Shown: in pieces, positions 34,301 through 43,008 of the stretch
How positions within the stretch are numbered: position 1 is the stretch's first letter
Layout of the letters: each line of letters opens with the position of its first letter
Origin: Candidatus Gallipaludibacter merdavium
GTDB taxonomy: Bacteria; Bacteroidota; Bacteroidia; Bacteroidales; Paludibacteraceae
Length of the DNA stretch: 64,000 bases
Reading direction: 5' to 3'
Assembly (NCBI GenBank): GCA_017694875.1
Contig: JADIMG010000079.1
Coordinates: 1-64,000 of the forward strand
The notes under the pieces: generated by a model
What the model was told of the DNA's origin: nothing
Seen by the model: only the letters and a program-made list of their open reading frames with translations
Databases searched by the model: none
Program-made: the position numbers and the translations under genes

Positions 34301-35655
34301 GCAAATGTGGCACTTCTGACAACTTTTGCCGCTCCTTTTTCTACCATGGTGTTCATTTCTTCCTGGGACAGTTTTTTGCCTATCATATTTTTCCCATACA
34401 GATGTGCCAATATGCCTTCAAGAATGACAATTGATCCATCTACGACAATACCGAAGTCAATGGCTCCCAGACTCATCAGGTTTGCCGACACTCCAAATAT
34501 CCTCATGAGAATGAACCCAAACAACATGGTGAGTGGAATGACAGATGCGACAATCATTCCGGCTCGAACATTTCCAAGGAAAATGATTAGTACGAGAAAA
34601 ACTATCACGGCGCCTTCGATAAGATTGCGGATAACGGTTGAAATGTTACGGTTGATGAGTTCCGAACGGTTGAGGTAGGGTTCAACCGTTACGCCTTCCG
34701 GCAGCATTTTCTGTACTTTTTCCACTCGTTTTTCCAATTCCTTTGTTACGTTGTTGGCATTGGCGCCTTTCAGCATCATGGCAATCCCTCCGACACATTC
34801 ACCTTCACCATCTTTGGTCATTGCTCCGAAACGTTTGGGCGATCCATATTGAACTTCTCCAATGTCACTGATGTGAATGGGAATGCCTCCCCGATTGACG
34901 ACAACAATATTCTTAATGTCGTTGAGATCACTAATCATGCCCTCCGAACGGATATAATAGGCTTTGTTTACTTTCTCAATATAGCTACCACCTGTATTCT
35001 GGTTGTTCTTGCTCAGTGCATCATATACTTCGCTGATGGTGATGTTAAGCGAATAAAGGGCATCAGGGTCTATGGCAACCTCATATTGTTTCAGATAACC
35101 TCCAAAGCTGTTTATTTCAACAATGCCAGGAATGCCTGACAGCTGGCGTCTGACTATCCAATCCTGAATTGTACGCAATTCCATTGCATCGTACTTGTCC
35201 TCATATCCCGGTTCAACCTTCAGTACATATTGGTATATTTCTCCTAATCCGGTTGTAATAGGCATCAGTTCGGGCGTTCCGAGTTCTGTTGGAATTTCTC
35301 CCGCAACAACCTGTATTTGTTCGTTGATAAGTTGGCGGGCATCCAAAGTGGGAACATCCTCATCAAACACGATGGTTACGAGTGACAATCCAAATCGGGA
35401 AACGGAACGGATTTCTTTTACATTCATGATATTGCTCATGGCAACCTCAATAGGAAAGGTAATCAACTGTTCCACCTCCTGAGGAGCAAGAGTGGGGGAA
35501 ACGGTTACTATCTGCACCTGGTTATTGGTGATGTCAGGCACAGCGTCAATTGGTAAGGTCAGCATAGAATATATGCCGGCTGCCAATAGTAACATTGTCA
35601 TCAATGCTACAATCAATTTTTTCCGGACGGAAAATCTAACTATCTTCTCAAACAT
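31315..35655 (-). CDS. CzcA-type RND heavy-metal pump fused to TolC-like channel
   Basis: This 1446-residue fusion joins an RND pump (1 to about 1040) to an outer-membrane TolC-like channel (about 1070-1446). The pump has the HAE/CzcA proton-relay motif in helix 4 with Asp400, Asp406 and Glu413 (AIDFGIVVDGSIVILEG), which points to divalent cations such as Zn2+, Co2+ or Cd2+. The channel half carries repeated coiled-coil segments (AIAIATENHPRLKMANTAIERS; LTEGALLQFQESAIGIVEFVQS). Between them lies KKLPIMICCLLMVSFAFA, a signal-peptide-like stretch. Expression is probably controlled by the linked LytS/LytTR pair. It leads an operon with the adaptor, kinase and regulator. Confidence 0.9.
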   Translation of the reverse strand: MFEKIVRFSVRKKLIVALMTMLLLAAGIYSMLTLPIDAVPDITNNQVQIVTVSPTLAPQEVEQLITFPIEVAMSNIMNVKEIRSVSRFGLSLVTIVFDEDVPTLDARQLINEQIQVVAGEIPTELGTPELMPITTGLGEIYQYVLKVEPGYEDKYDAMELRTIQDWIVRRQLSGIPGIVEINSFGGYLKQYEVAIDPDALYSLNITISEVYDALSKNNQNTGGSYIEKVNKAYYIRSEGMISDLNDIKNIVVVNRGGIPIHISDIGEVQYGSPKRFGAMTKDGEGECVGGIAMMLKGANANNVTKELEKRVEKVQKMLPEGVTVEPYLNRSELINRNISTVIRNLIEGAVIVFLVLIIFLGNVRAGMIVASVIPLTMLFGFILMRIFGVSANLMSLGAIDFGIVVDGSIVILEGILAHLYGKNMIGKKLSQEEMNTMVEKGAAKVVRSATFAVLIILIVFFPILTLSGIEGKYFTPMAQTLVFCIIGALLLSLTYVPMMASAFLKKDLNIKPTFADRFFNYLNKVYKKVLSFTLKHVGATILTAFALLIASLFLFKRLGAEFIPTLDEGDFAMQMTLPAGSSLSKSIETSLRAEKLLKETFPEIEHVVAKIGTAEVPTDPMAVEDADVMIVMKPFEEWTSASSRAEMVDKMKQALEPITDAEFNFSQPIQLRFNELMTGAKADIAIKLYGEDMEELYARAKEAATYIEKVPGASDVIVEQAMGLPQLVVNYDRSKIARYGINIEELNTIIRTAYAGEVAGVVFENERRFDLVVRLDNQKTKELDLNRLFVRTTDNIQLPVSEVASISLVNGPLQINRDATKRRIVVGVNVRDADIQQVVSDIQKVLDENIQLKPGYYFEYGGQFENLQNAIRTLSVVIPVALILILLLLFFAFRSVIYSLVVFSTIPLSIIGGIVALWVRGLPFSISAGVGFIALFGVAVLNGILMINHFNALRKSGKYYMTTDTIIRHGCPHLLRPVFLTGLVASLGFVPMAIAQSAGSEIQKPLATVVIGGLIVSTLLTLIIIPAFYKLVSMLSYSWRKKKNVQSNKSKKLPIMICCLLMVSFAFAETPVRTVSLDEAIAIATENHPRLKMANTAIERSKATRGEVWDGGSTSFNYSWGQLNGTYSKDNELSVEQSLGSLLTPFYKNALVNTQITKDGLYRDMVQKEIIAEVKRAWAYYQYAFHIYSLYDEQDSLALQLSKTSELRYQQGDISLLEKNTINAMAADLRTRKMKAWEDLKLSARRFTWSCYSPEQIVPADTSLTTFTLDNITDTTLSATHMDYFQSLVTEKKNMLNVEKSKFFPEIVLGYVNQKITPSTGLDSWMVGISFPILFFPQMSRCKQAKMDLKMAEWEEVQNKALLSNKVIELQSQLSQQQKTLDYYVNAALKEARSLTEGALLQFQESAIGIVEFVQSLETARNIYQNYIETVYSYNISALELELYTK

Positions 35656-35679
35656 ATTCTAAATTTCGTAATTTGCCCG

Positions 35680-35706
35680 CAAAAGTAGGAAGATCAGACT
35701 GTCTGA
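35680..35706 (-). promoter_or_regulatory. Efflux operon -7 box with 13-base palindrome
   Basis: On the minus strand TACTTTTG (35680-35687) precedes the efflux operon, 25 bases from the CDS start. TCAGAC-T-GTCTGA (35694-35706) is a perfect inverted repeat that fills the space between the -7 and the expected -33 element, and no good TTTG is found there. This is a plausible operator. Confidence 0.55.
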
Positions 35707-35842
35707 AAGGTGGTTTGTTGCTGAAATGGCCAAAATAGGATGTGAAGTTTCATTTTCAAGGAATGAATTTTAGGAAGACTTACCTTATTCCTATAAAGGA
35801 TAACCTGACAGTTTCTTGTGTGGGAAAGGAAACTATTGCAAA

Positions 35843-35878
35843 AGAGGCCGGCTCAAGTTGTAGCTTGAACCGGCCTCT
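35843..35878 (-). terminator. Terminator of SusC/SusD operon
   Basis: AGAGGCCGG (35843-35851) pairs with CCGGCCTCT (35870-35878) and TCAAG with CTTGA inside, with one mismatch. On the minus strand it is followed by TTTTGC, and it lies about 110 bases past the SusD stop. Confidence 0.65.
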
Positions 35879-35989
35879 CATAGGGCTTGTTTGGATGTTG
35901 TATGTCTGTTTGGAATGCTTGCAGGAACGTAATTAAACCTTGTCCGCAAGAACAGACTTCTGTCTTAACCGCTGTTGATTGTTTAACAA

Positions 35990-37672
35990 TTAGTCTTGTT
36001 TGGCCCAAAACATTTTGGTGTAATAAGTGTCTTCACTTTGCACATCCTTGTAATAGGGATTATAGTTAACTTCGCTTTGAGGGTATCTCCATCGATCGGG
36101 AACATTAGGCACGCTTCCGGATACTTGTGGATAGACCAAACCGGAAGGATATCCTGTGCGTCTTATTTCATTCCAGGCTTCTCTGCTCAGCAGAATGCCA
36201 TAGTGCAGCCATTTTTGCGTGATGATGGCGTCCAAATGGTCGACGTATTCATCACTGTCCCATTTGGAGGCGGCAAAAGCTGTAATCTCTTCTTGTGTAG
36301 GGGCCGTGAATCGTTTGGCATTTTGTCCGTTACTGATATTGTCGTAATAGTAATACAGTTCAATGGATTGTGCAATAGCCTTTTCTAGTTCAGCTTGTGC
36401 TTTGCTCTCGTCTTTGCTTACTCCATATCCCATCAGATATGCTTCGGCTTTTATGAAATGCACTTCGGGTGAGGCAATGATAAGCATGTCAAATTTGTCG
36501 TTGTTCCAAAAGAAACCGTATTGGGTGATTTGGGAGAAACCGGTATTGCCATATTCGTCGGTTGCCTGTGTGCGATAATATTCTGTAATGTCATCCGAAA
36601 CTGTCAGGTCGGTACCCAGATAAACGGCGCTATCAAGTTTTCCTGTGTTTTTGTTGATGATTTTTGTCGCATTATAGTAAAGCAGAATACGTGGGTCATC
36701 CGTGCCTTTTACATATTTGCCGCTTAGAGAGTCTGTGCTGTTCATGTCATAAGCTCCGTGCGACAGCATGCGGTCGATGATGGCGCCTGAGGCCCACCGG
36801 TTGCTTTCCCATCCCACATCACCCAGGCCGCTGCCGGCTGTGAAATTAAGCTGGCCGGATTTTTGGTTGATGATGTAAATGTTATCGGACTGTTCTTCAA
36901 CCAAAGGGTAAGCATCAGGATTTTCCAAAATCTCCTTGATGGCATTTCTGCCCACCTCCACCAATGGGCCCTGAGTGGCAACTCTCAATGCCAGGCGCAG
37001 GCGGAGCGAGTTGGCATAGCGTTCCCATTTTGTCAAATCTCCATTGTTAATGAAGTCTTGTGTGTTGAAATTCCTGGGCGTTGTAACCTCACGGAATCTG
37101 GGGGCGACAGTCTTTAGTTCTTCTATGATTGTTTGATATATGTCTTCTGCTTTGTCGAATGAAGCATATGAAGCTTCGACATCATTGGTAAACGGTAATG
37201 TACATGCTTTGCTGAAGGGCATATCACCGAAAATATTGGTCGTAGCTGTAAAGTAGTCATAAAAATGAACTTTGGCAGCCAGATAAAAGGCTTCATCTTG
37301 TTCCTGTTCTTCTGGCGTTTCTTCCAGATACAGCTTCTCTAATTGCTTGTATTGCATCATGCACGAATAGACGTTTGACCATTGATTGTCTACGCCCGGT
37401 TCGTAGGCAGGTGCATACATGTCTGAACTGTAGACAAAACCATAAGTTTGGGCGCATTTACCAAGAAAGGTCGGGTCAAGACTGAAAAAGCGTCCATATT
37501 CATACGTGGAATAGTCTTTTGCCTTTTGAAAGACACCTGTCATCAGGTTGCCTACTGTTACTTCATTGACCTTGGACGGGTCATTGTATTTACTGTTGAA
37601 ATCCTCGTCTGTACAGTTTGTCAGCAGAATACAGAAGCAAGATAATATGATTGTTTTGAATATTGTTTTCAT
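35990..37672 (-). CDS. SusD/RagB-family outer-membrane lipoprotein
   Basis: This 560-residue lipoprotein (Cys20 in LTNC) is of the SusD_2 type that caps a SusC pore and binds the substrate at the cell surface. Characteristic segments are LEKLYLEETPEEQEQDEAFYLAAKVHFYDYFT, PRNFNTQDFINNGDLTKWERYANSLRLRLALRV and the C-terminal WLHYGILLSREAWNEIRRTGYPSG. It lies 20 bases after the SusC gene in the same operon. No glycoside hydrolase, sulfatase, peptidase or regulator is next to the pair, so the substrate is not predictable; SusD_2-type pairs often import peptides or other non-glycan cargo, but this is only a hint. Confidence 0.88.
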   Translation of the reverse strand: MKTIFKTIILSCFCILLTNCTDEDFNSKYNDPSKVNEVTVGNLMTGVFQKAKDYSTYEYGRFFSLDPTFLGKCAQTYGFVYSSDMYAPAYEPGVDNQWSNVYSCMMQYKQLEKLYLEETPEEQEQDEAFYLAAKVHFYDYFTATTNIFGDMPFSKACTLPFTNDVEASYASFDKAEDIYQTIIEELKTVAPRFREVTTPRNFNTQDFINNGDLTKWERYANSLRLRLALRVATQGPLVEVGRNAIKEILENPDAYPLVEEQSDNIYIINQKSGQLNFTAGSGLGDVGWESNRWASGAIIDRMLSHGAYDMNSTDSLSGKYVKGTDDPRILLYYNATKIINKNTGKLDSAVYLGTDLTVSDDITEYYRTQATDEYGNTGFSQITQYGFFWNNDKFDMLIIASPEVHFIKAEAYLMGYGVSKDESKAQAELEKAIAQSIELYYYYDNISNGQNAKRFTAPTQEEITAFAASKWDSDEYVDHLDAIITQKWLHYGILLSREAWNEIRRTGYPSGLVYPQVSGSVPNVPDRWRYPQSEVNYNPYYKDVQSEDTYYTKMFWAKQD

Positions 37673-37692
37673 AAGGTTTGGATTTTATGCAG

Positions 37693-40600
37693 TTAGAAAC
37701 TTGCTTTTAACATTATACCAAAACTACGCGTTGCGGTAGTTGAATTACCAACAATTGCTTGGTTTGCCCAAGAAGTACCAACCGAAGATTCTGCATCATA
37801 ATTCTTAAGTGCTTTATAGAAGTAGAACAAGTTTCTACCATAAGCAGAAATCGTTAGGCTGTTTATTTTGGCCTTTTCAATCCATTTCTTGGGGAATCTG
37901 TATCCAAAAGTCAAGTCACGGAGTTTTACGTAGGTGTTGTCGTAAACGGAGTGCATGTAGGTAGTCTGTTCAGTACTGGTTCCCCAATTGTAGGTGTAGT
38001 AATAGTAATATCCTGCAGGAATGATATAATCGTTCGGTTGGCCGGTAGAGGCAACTATACCTTCATTGATAATACCGTCATGGTAGATATATTCACCGTT
38101 AGGACCGGATTGTACACTTGGGTCTACCTGCACAGGTTTAGCCCCAGTATTGTTGTTGTCCGGATAATAATAGGAAAGGCCTCCGGTCTCTGTGCTTCTG
38201 TATTGGAGCGATTCTTTTGTCAGCCCTAATGCAGTGGCGTATTGGTTCATTTCATTGATTACATCACCTCCGATTCTGAAATCAATGCTGAAATCAAGGA
38301 AAAAGTTGTAGAAATTGAATGAACTGTAGAATCCGCCAACTCCATCAGGATTGATATTGCCCACCTTCTGCAAATCGCTTTGGTTCAAGTATAGTCCGTT
38401 GTCAGATACCAGATAATTACCGTTCTCATCAGTTTGTGGAACCTGTGTGTAGATATCACCCATGGGTTGTCCTTCGACAGCAAGGATTTTTACGCCGCTT
38501 CCTCCCAGGTTGGCTATCTCCAGATAAGGTACGCCATCGGCAAGTTTCAATACTTTGTTTCGGTAAAATCCGTAGGATGCCGTAATATCCCAGCGGAAAT
38601 TTTTGGTAAGTACCGGGGTTGCACTCAGAGCAAAGTCCCAGCCGTTGTTGGCAACCTGACCCACATTCATCAACATTGTTGAAACGCCGGAAGACCAAGG
38701 TTGCGGTGTTGCCAAAATCTGATCCTTGACAATATTGTTGTAATAGGAAATATCAAAAGACAAGCGGTTATTGAAAAACTTGCTTTCCAAACCAACTTCG
38801 TATTCATATTTTTCTTCCGGCCTGATTTGTGCATTTCCCAAGGCAGAGGGTACATAGTTCCAGGTAAATCCATTGTCTGAGCCTTGTTCGTAAATGATAT
38901 TGGCTGCATAGGGCTCAGGAGCATTTCCTACAACGCCATAAGAGAAACGGACTTTTCCCAAATCCCACCATGAGGGGCGGAGACTTCCTAATGCATCCGT
39001 AAAAACAAAACTGGTATTGATGGATGGGTAAAAGAAACTTTGGTCTTTTAGCGTAGAGGAACGTTCTTGGCGACCTGTCATTTCTACAAACAGATAATTG
39101 TCCCAACCCAAGCTCAAGGTGGCCATATAACCTGTTTTGAGCAATTCCATTCTTGCAATGGAAGCTGAGGGCGTGTAGCGGCTCGCATTCAAGTCAAACC
39201 AGTTTTCAGTGGTAAGTCCACCATTGGTGGCCACTTGGATATTGTTCATGTTTTCATACCTTCCGGTCCATCCGGCACTGGCGGCAATGTTAAATCGATT
39301 GATATCGTAATTGAAATTGAGCATAACATCCCCGTAGATGATATCATATCTTCTACTGATCATTTTGAATTCGCCGCTTGGGTCATACAATGCGTTTGGA
39401 CGTTCTGTATCCGATTCGATGGTTTGTTTGGCGGAGGTAAGGTCTGTTGATATCTGTGCGCGCAGATTGAGCCAATGGGTGATTTGCCATGTGGGTCTGA
39501 CCATGCCGATGATTCGGTTTTCTGTCTCTTTGCTGTTTTTGTGGTACAGATTCCAAAACATGTTGGACAAACCGGTCAGCGATCCTGGATCGTAAATCCA
39601 TGATTCATTAGGGGTTAATGTGGCATCGCCGCCCACAAATGTATTCCTGTATCCGAGACTGGTTGTATAGGTTTCTTTCAGATAAGGTATATCAACAAAG
39701 GTTGAGAATCCATTGGAGAAACTGCCGTAAAGATTCAAGGATGTCTGTGCACGGTTATATATATCCTGGGTGATATAATTGACCGAGTATTCCAATGTCA
39801 AAGGTGTAGCGATTCTATAGGAACCGGTAAGTTTGAAATTGTGTTTGTTATAGGTGCCTACCAGCGCATTGGGTATTTCATTGGTGAATGTATAGGCGAA
39901 ACGGGTACTGGCACGTGAGGTCCCCTGCATGATGGAGAGTGAATAGGTTTGTGTCAAACCTGTCCTGAACAATTCGTTCCATGGATCTTCAGATATGGCT
40001 TCATAAGGCCGGATAGTACCGTCCCAATACAAAACATCACTGCCGTCATATTTCGGACCGAAAGCCTGGTTGGTGGAACGTACGCTTCTATAGGTCTGAC
40101 CATTATAGGTACGTTGATAAAATCCGCCGGTTTGTTTTTCAAACTCGCTGTTGTAAGACAGATTATAAGTACCAGGACCATATTCGCTTTGCATTTTTGG
40201 CAGGTAGGCAGGTACGTTGGCCATAGCTTGTGCCGTAAAATCAACGCTAAGTCCTTTCTTTTTTGCTCTTTTACTGGTGATGACAACAGCTCCGTTGGCA
40301 GCTTCTGAACCATAAAGGGCGGTTGCGGAGGCTCCCTTTAGAATACTGATGTTTTCAATGTCCTCCGGGTTGATGTCAACAAGTCCGTTGGAGCGTATGC
40401 GGCCGTCATTTCCAAACTCAGCAAAGTCGCTTCCATCTCCAGTTCCCCCATTTCGTATGGGTACACCATCCAATATGATAAGCGGTTGGTTATTGCCTGT
40501 GATGGAGGTAAGTCCTCTCACGTTGATGGCAACAGCACCAGCAGAACCTCCTTGTGTCTGCGTGATGCGTACACCAGGGGCTTTGCCGTATAAAGCGGAG

Positions 40601-41085
40601 GCAAAGTTGGTCGCTCCGGTTTTGGTGAGTTCTTCAGCGTTGATAGAGCTTACGGCATATCCCAAACGTTTGGAGTCTTTCTGAATACCCATAGCGGTAA
40701 CGACCACCTCGTGAATTTGTTGGGTATCTTCTGTAAGGACTATTTCCGAAATAGGATTTTTCTGCTTGGTAAGGTCTATTTCCTTGCTTTTGTGTCCCAG
40801 ATAGGATATGACAATTGTTGCCTGGGAAGACACTCGCAAAGTGAACTTACCGTCAAAATCAGTAATGGTACCATTTCCAGTTCCTTTCTCAATGACATTA
40901 GCACCTATGATGGGTTCCCCCTTGTCATCGTAGACTGTGGCATTCACGGTAATGGGTGTGGCATTTTCTGGTGTGTTTTGTGCAAAGACGCTTACACAAG
41001 GGTAAAGCACACCTAAAACAATCAGTAGAAAATACCTTTGTAATGAAAGGAAAACTTGTTTTCCCGTTTTTTGTAAGTAGTGCAT
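37693..41085 (-). CDS. SusC/RagA-family TonB-dependent transporter
   Basis: This 1130-residue outer-membrane protein has a signal peptide ending near VFAQ, a carboxypeptidase-regulatory-like domain (ITVNATVYDDKGEPIIGANV, GKFTLRV), a TonB-contact/plug region (EVVVTAMGIQKDSKRLGYAV) and a beta-barrel ending in FGIMLKASF. The plug shows GKAPGVRITQTQGGSAGAVAINVRG, with LIILDGVPIR, as usual in SusC. It imports a ligand bound by the adjacent SusD protein with energy from TonB. It sits 65 bases downstream of the acyltransferase gene on the same strand, and no clear promoter was seen between them. Confidence 0.92.
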   Translation of the reverse strand: MHYLQKTGKQVFLSLQRYFLLIVLGVLYPCVSVFAQNTPENATPITVNATVYDDKGEPIIGANVIEKGTGNGTITDFDGKFTLRVSSQATIVISYLGHKSKEIDLTKQKNPISEIVLTEDTQQIHEVVVTAMGIQKDSKRLGYAVSSINAEELTKTGATNFASALYGKAPGVRITQTQGGSAGAVAINVRGLTSITGNNQPLIILDGVPIRNGGTGDGSDFAEFGNDGRIRSNGLVDINPEDIENISILKGASATALYGSEAANGAVVITSKRAKKKGLSVDFTAQAMANVPAYLPKMQSEYGPGTYNLSYNSEFEKQTGGFYQRTYNGQTYRSVRSTNQAFGPKYDGSDVLYWDGTIRPYEAISEDPWNELFRTGLTQTYSLSIMQGTSRASTRFAYTFTNEIPNALVGTYNKHNFKLTGSYRIATPLTLEYSVNYITQDIYNRAQTSLNLYGSFSNGFSTFVDIPYLKETYTTSLGYRNTFVGGDATLTPNESWIYDPGSLTGLSNMFWNLYHKNSKETENRIIGMVRPTWQITHWLNLRAQISTDLTSAKQTIESDTERPNALYDPSGEFKMISRRYDIIYGDVMLNFNYDINRFNIAASAGWTGRYENMNNIQVATNGGLTTENWFDLNASRYTPSASIARMELLKTGYMATLSLGWDNYLFVEMTGRQERSSTLKDQSFFYPSINTSFVFTDALGSLRPSWWDLGKVRFSYGVVGNAPEPYAANIIYEQGSDNGFTWNYVPSALGNAQIRPEEKYEYEVGLESKFFNNRLSFDISYYNNIVKDQILATPQPWSSGVSTMLMNVGQVANNGWDFALSATPVLTKNFRWDITASYGFYRNKVLKLADGVPYLEIANLGGSGVKILAVEGQPMGDIYTQVPQTDENGNYLVSDNGLYLNQSDLQKVGNINPDGVGGFYSSFNFYNFFLDFSIDFRIGGDVINEMNQYATALGLTKESLQYRSTETGGLSYYYPDNNNTGAKPVQVDPSVQSGPNGEYIYHDGIINEGIVASTGQPNDYIIPAGYYYYYTYNWGTSTEQTTYMHSVYDNTYVKLRDLTFGYRFPKKWIEKAKINSLTISAYGRNLFYFYKALKNYDAESSVGTSWANQAIVGNSTTATRSFGIMLKASF

Positions 41086-41150
41086 ATAATCAACTAGTTA
41101 TGTAAAAATGTGTTAGCTTTTATATGACTACAAAATTCTTGTTTGGATGT

Positions 41151-42098
41151 CTATTTTATGGTTGCAAGATAATCTTTGTACGTGTCAATATACCGTTCTT
41201 TCTTGTCTGCAAAGATGTCGGCAATGGTTATCATGATACCTGTGTCATAGATGTCGGCAAACTCATCGTTAATGCCTGTTCCAAAGGTTTGCATGGTCGG
41301 ACTTAATCCGATGTATGCACTGAATAGTGGCGGAATGGTTTCTCCTAATTCTCTAACCGCCTTTTGTAGAATTTTGTAGTTGAGCTTTTGGTCACTTCCC
41401 ATAAAAATCCTGTTGGCCGTCTCTTTGGCCATGGGGCTGGTTGTAATGGGATGTTTTGTTATAATAAGATCTAGGTTGCCGGGAAAAAACCTGTGTAGAT
41501 ATTCATATATCAAATCACGCGCTAAGGCATTGTAGCTAGGATAGATGGTAACTTTTCCTATCAAGTACTTGATGTTGGGGTTGTCGTACACCAATGCGCC
41601 TAAACCGTCCCAAAGATTGTCCAATGCAAACATGGATTTTATGCCAGCATCAAGGTTTTGGTAGGCAGGCTGTACAAAAGCGCGTCCCAGTTCCGTTGTA
41701 TAGGGCATGTAGTTTTTTATATATTCATCGCAAAAGTGAAACATATGTGCTCCTACAACGTTGGGTTGTCCATTTGCCAAAAGTTGCGTTTCTGAGCCTT
41801 GCAGGAAACGATAGCCGCCAATAATGGCTTCTCCATCCGGATCCCAAACAATTAGCTGATGGTATGGCTGTTCCATCGTGTCAAAATGATCGATGTCTAC
41901 CTCTTGACCGGAACCGCCTCCTCCACTACGGAAAGACAATTCACGCAATCTGCCAATCTCTGTCATCACATGGGGGGCTTCATGAGCTGTGATGTCATAA
42001 ATAAGATTACCAGCTTTGTGAGTTGGTCGCAAAAAGTGGCTTTTCTCCAATTCTTGCTTGAGAATGTTTCTGTCAATTGGTGCAATGACCTCTTTCAT
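41151..42098 (-). CDS. GNAT-type N-acyltransferase, hemolysin/GlsB-like
   Basis: This 315-residue protein has the GNAT-like hemolysin/OlsB-type acyltransferase pattern: IGRLRELSFRSGGGGSGQEVDIDHFDT, then HQLIVWDPDGEAIIGGYRF, LGRAFVQPAYQN and FGTGINDEFADIYDTGIMI. In Bacteroides, GlsB of this type N-acylates glycine to make glycine lipids; this protein is similar in layout, as far as I can recall, so a role in N-acyl amino-acid lipid synthesis is likely but not certain. It has no signal peptide. The expected partner O-acyltransferase (GlsA) is not next to it. Confidence 0.6.
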   Translation of the reverse strand: MKEVIAPIDRNILKQELEKSHFLRPTHKAGNLIYDITAHEAPHVMTEIGRLRELSFRSGGGGSGQEVDIDHFDTMEQPYHQLIVWDPDGEAIIGGYRFLQGSETQLLANGQPNVVGAHMFHFCDEYIKNYMPYTTELGRAFVQPAYQNLDAGIKSMFALDNLWDGLGALVYDNPNIKYLIGKVTIYPSYNALARDLIYEYLHRFFPGNLDLIITKHPITTSPMAKETANRIFMGSDQKLNYKILQKAVRELGETIPPLFSAYIGLSPTMQTFGTGINDEFADIYDTGIMITIADIFADKKERYIDTYKDYLATIK

Positions 42099-42208
42099 TT
42101 TTTGACAATTAAAAAACGCGCTGCAAATATACGGCTTTTTTTAAAATTGATTTGAATGTAAAAGAAAAAATATATTGATAACCTCTTTTGTGTAAAAGAA
42201 ACTGATAG

Positions 42209-42796
42209 TCAGATGGTTGTTTCCTCCAAGTGCAGTAAGGCATTGTTTGCTGCATTTTTGATTATGTTGTTTTCAGCATTGAGAAATGGCTGGATTTTGT
42301 TTTCAAAGATGTTTTTTTGTGTTATGGTAAATTGTTGGCAAATACGGGGAATTAGCAGTAAACCGGTCAGAATGTACCATGGGGTATTGCTGTCCACCAG
42401 TTCTGTGGCAAGCTGTTCGGCGTAGGGAAGGTGTCGAAGCAGATTGAATGAAATTTGTTCTGCCAGTTCGGGGTTTTGAACGAGCTTCATGCGTTCATAC
42501 ACTTCTTCTTTGGATGTCTCATTGATGGGTTGGAGCATGGTAGAGATAATCATTTGTTCCCGTTCCTGACTGGTCCAAAGCAGTTTGGATAGTTGTGCAT
42601 TGGGTTGGTGTTGCCGGGCAATTTCACGCAATCTGATGAAAATAACACCATAGTTTTTTTTGTAATGTAGTCCTTCCTCTTCCAGCCTTTCCGCTAAAAT
42701 ACCATTCATGGAAAGGTAAATGGAGCGTTTGATTACGTTGATTGTTTGTATTGTTTCGGCACTTATATATTGGAATGTGCTTTTTTTTGAATCCAT
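42209..42796 (-). CDS. HEAT-repeat-like protein (possible AlkD-type)
   Basis: This 195-residue protein is almost wholly helical. The helices with an aliphatic pattern (YGVIFIRLREIARQHQ, LAEQISFNLLRHLPYAEQLATELV, ENNIIKNAANNALLHLEET) look like HEAT repeats, as in DNA alkylation repair (AlkD) proteins. The Asp and Trp residues that hold alkylated DNA are not recognisable, so the enzyme function is uncertain. It is a single gene, minus strand, divergent from tRNA-His. Confidence 0.5.
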   Translation of the reverse strand: MDSKKSTFQYISAETIQTINVIKRSIYLSMNGILAERLEEEGLHYKKNYGVIFIRLREIARQHQPNAQLSKLLWTSQEREQMIISTMLQPINETSKEEVYERMKLVQNPELAEQISFNLLRHLPYAEQLATELVDSNTPWYILTGLLLIPRICQQFTITQKNIFENKIQPFLNAENNIIKNAANNALLHLEETTI

Positions 42797-42851
42797 GATG
42801 ATTTGTATTTCAGAATGTTAGTTTGTCTGCCAATGATTTTTTTGAAAATAA

Positions 42852-42883
42852 TTTGCATAGAATGTACTTTTGTCTTATCTTTG
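42852..42883 (+). promoter_or_regulatory. Promoter of tRNA-His
   Basis: TTTG (42852-42855), a 20-base spacer and TATCTTTG (42876-42883) are a full consensus match. The mature 5' end lies 16 bases after the -7 box. Confidence 0.75.
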
Positions 42884-42898
42884 CGCCACTAAAATATG

Positions 42899-42972
<74 letters not shown>

Positions 42973-42974
42973 CT

Positions 42975-43006
42975 AAAAAGGGACGTATGCAAATACGTCC
43001 CTTTTT
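42975..43006. terminator. Terminator shared by tRNA-His and dehydrogenase gene
   Basis: AAAAAGGGACGTAT (42975-42988) is perfectly complementary to ATACGTCCCTTTTT (42993-43006) around GCAA. It stops the tRNA on the plus strand and, only 3 bases from the stop codon of the gene ending at 43009, the era transcript on the minus strand. Confidence 0.85.
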
Positions 43007-43008
43007 GT

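Larger units (their letters stand above)
35656..35989. other. Region between efflux operon and SusD gene
   Basis: This 334-base gap has no credible gene. It carries the -7 box and palindrome upstream of the efflux operon (35680-35706) and the terminator hairpin of the SusC/SusD operon (35843-35878). Nothing else was recognised. Confidence 0.55.

Noticed and set aside
42098..42208. CRISPR or mobile element signals
   Set aside because: No direct-repeat array, transposase, integrase or terminal inverted repeats were seen anywhere in the window; this position was checked as the best AT-rich candidate.
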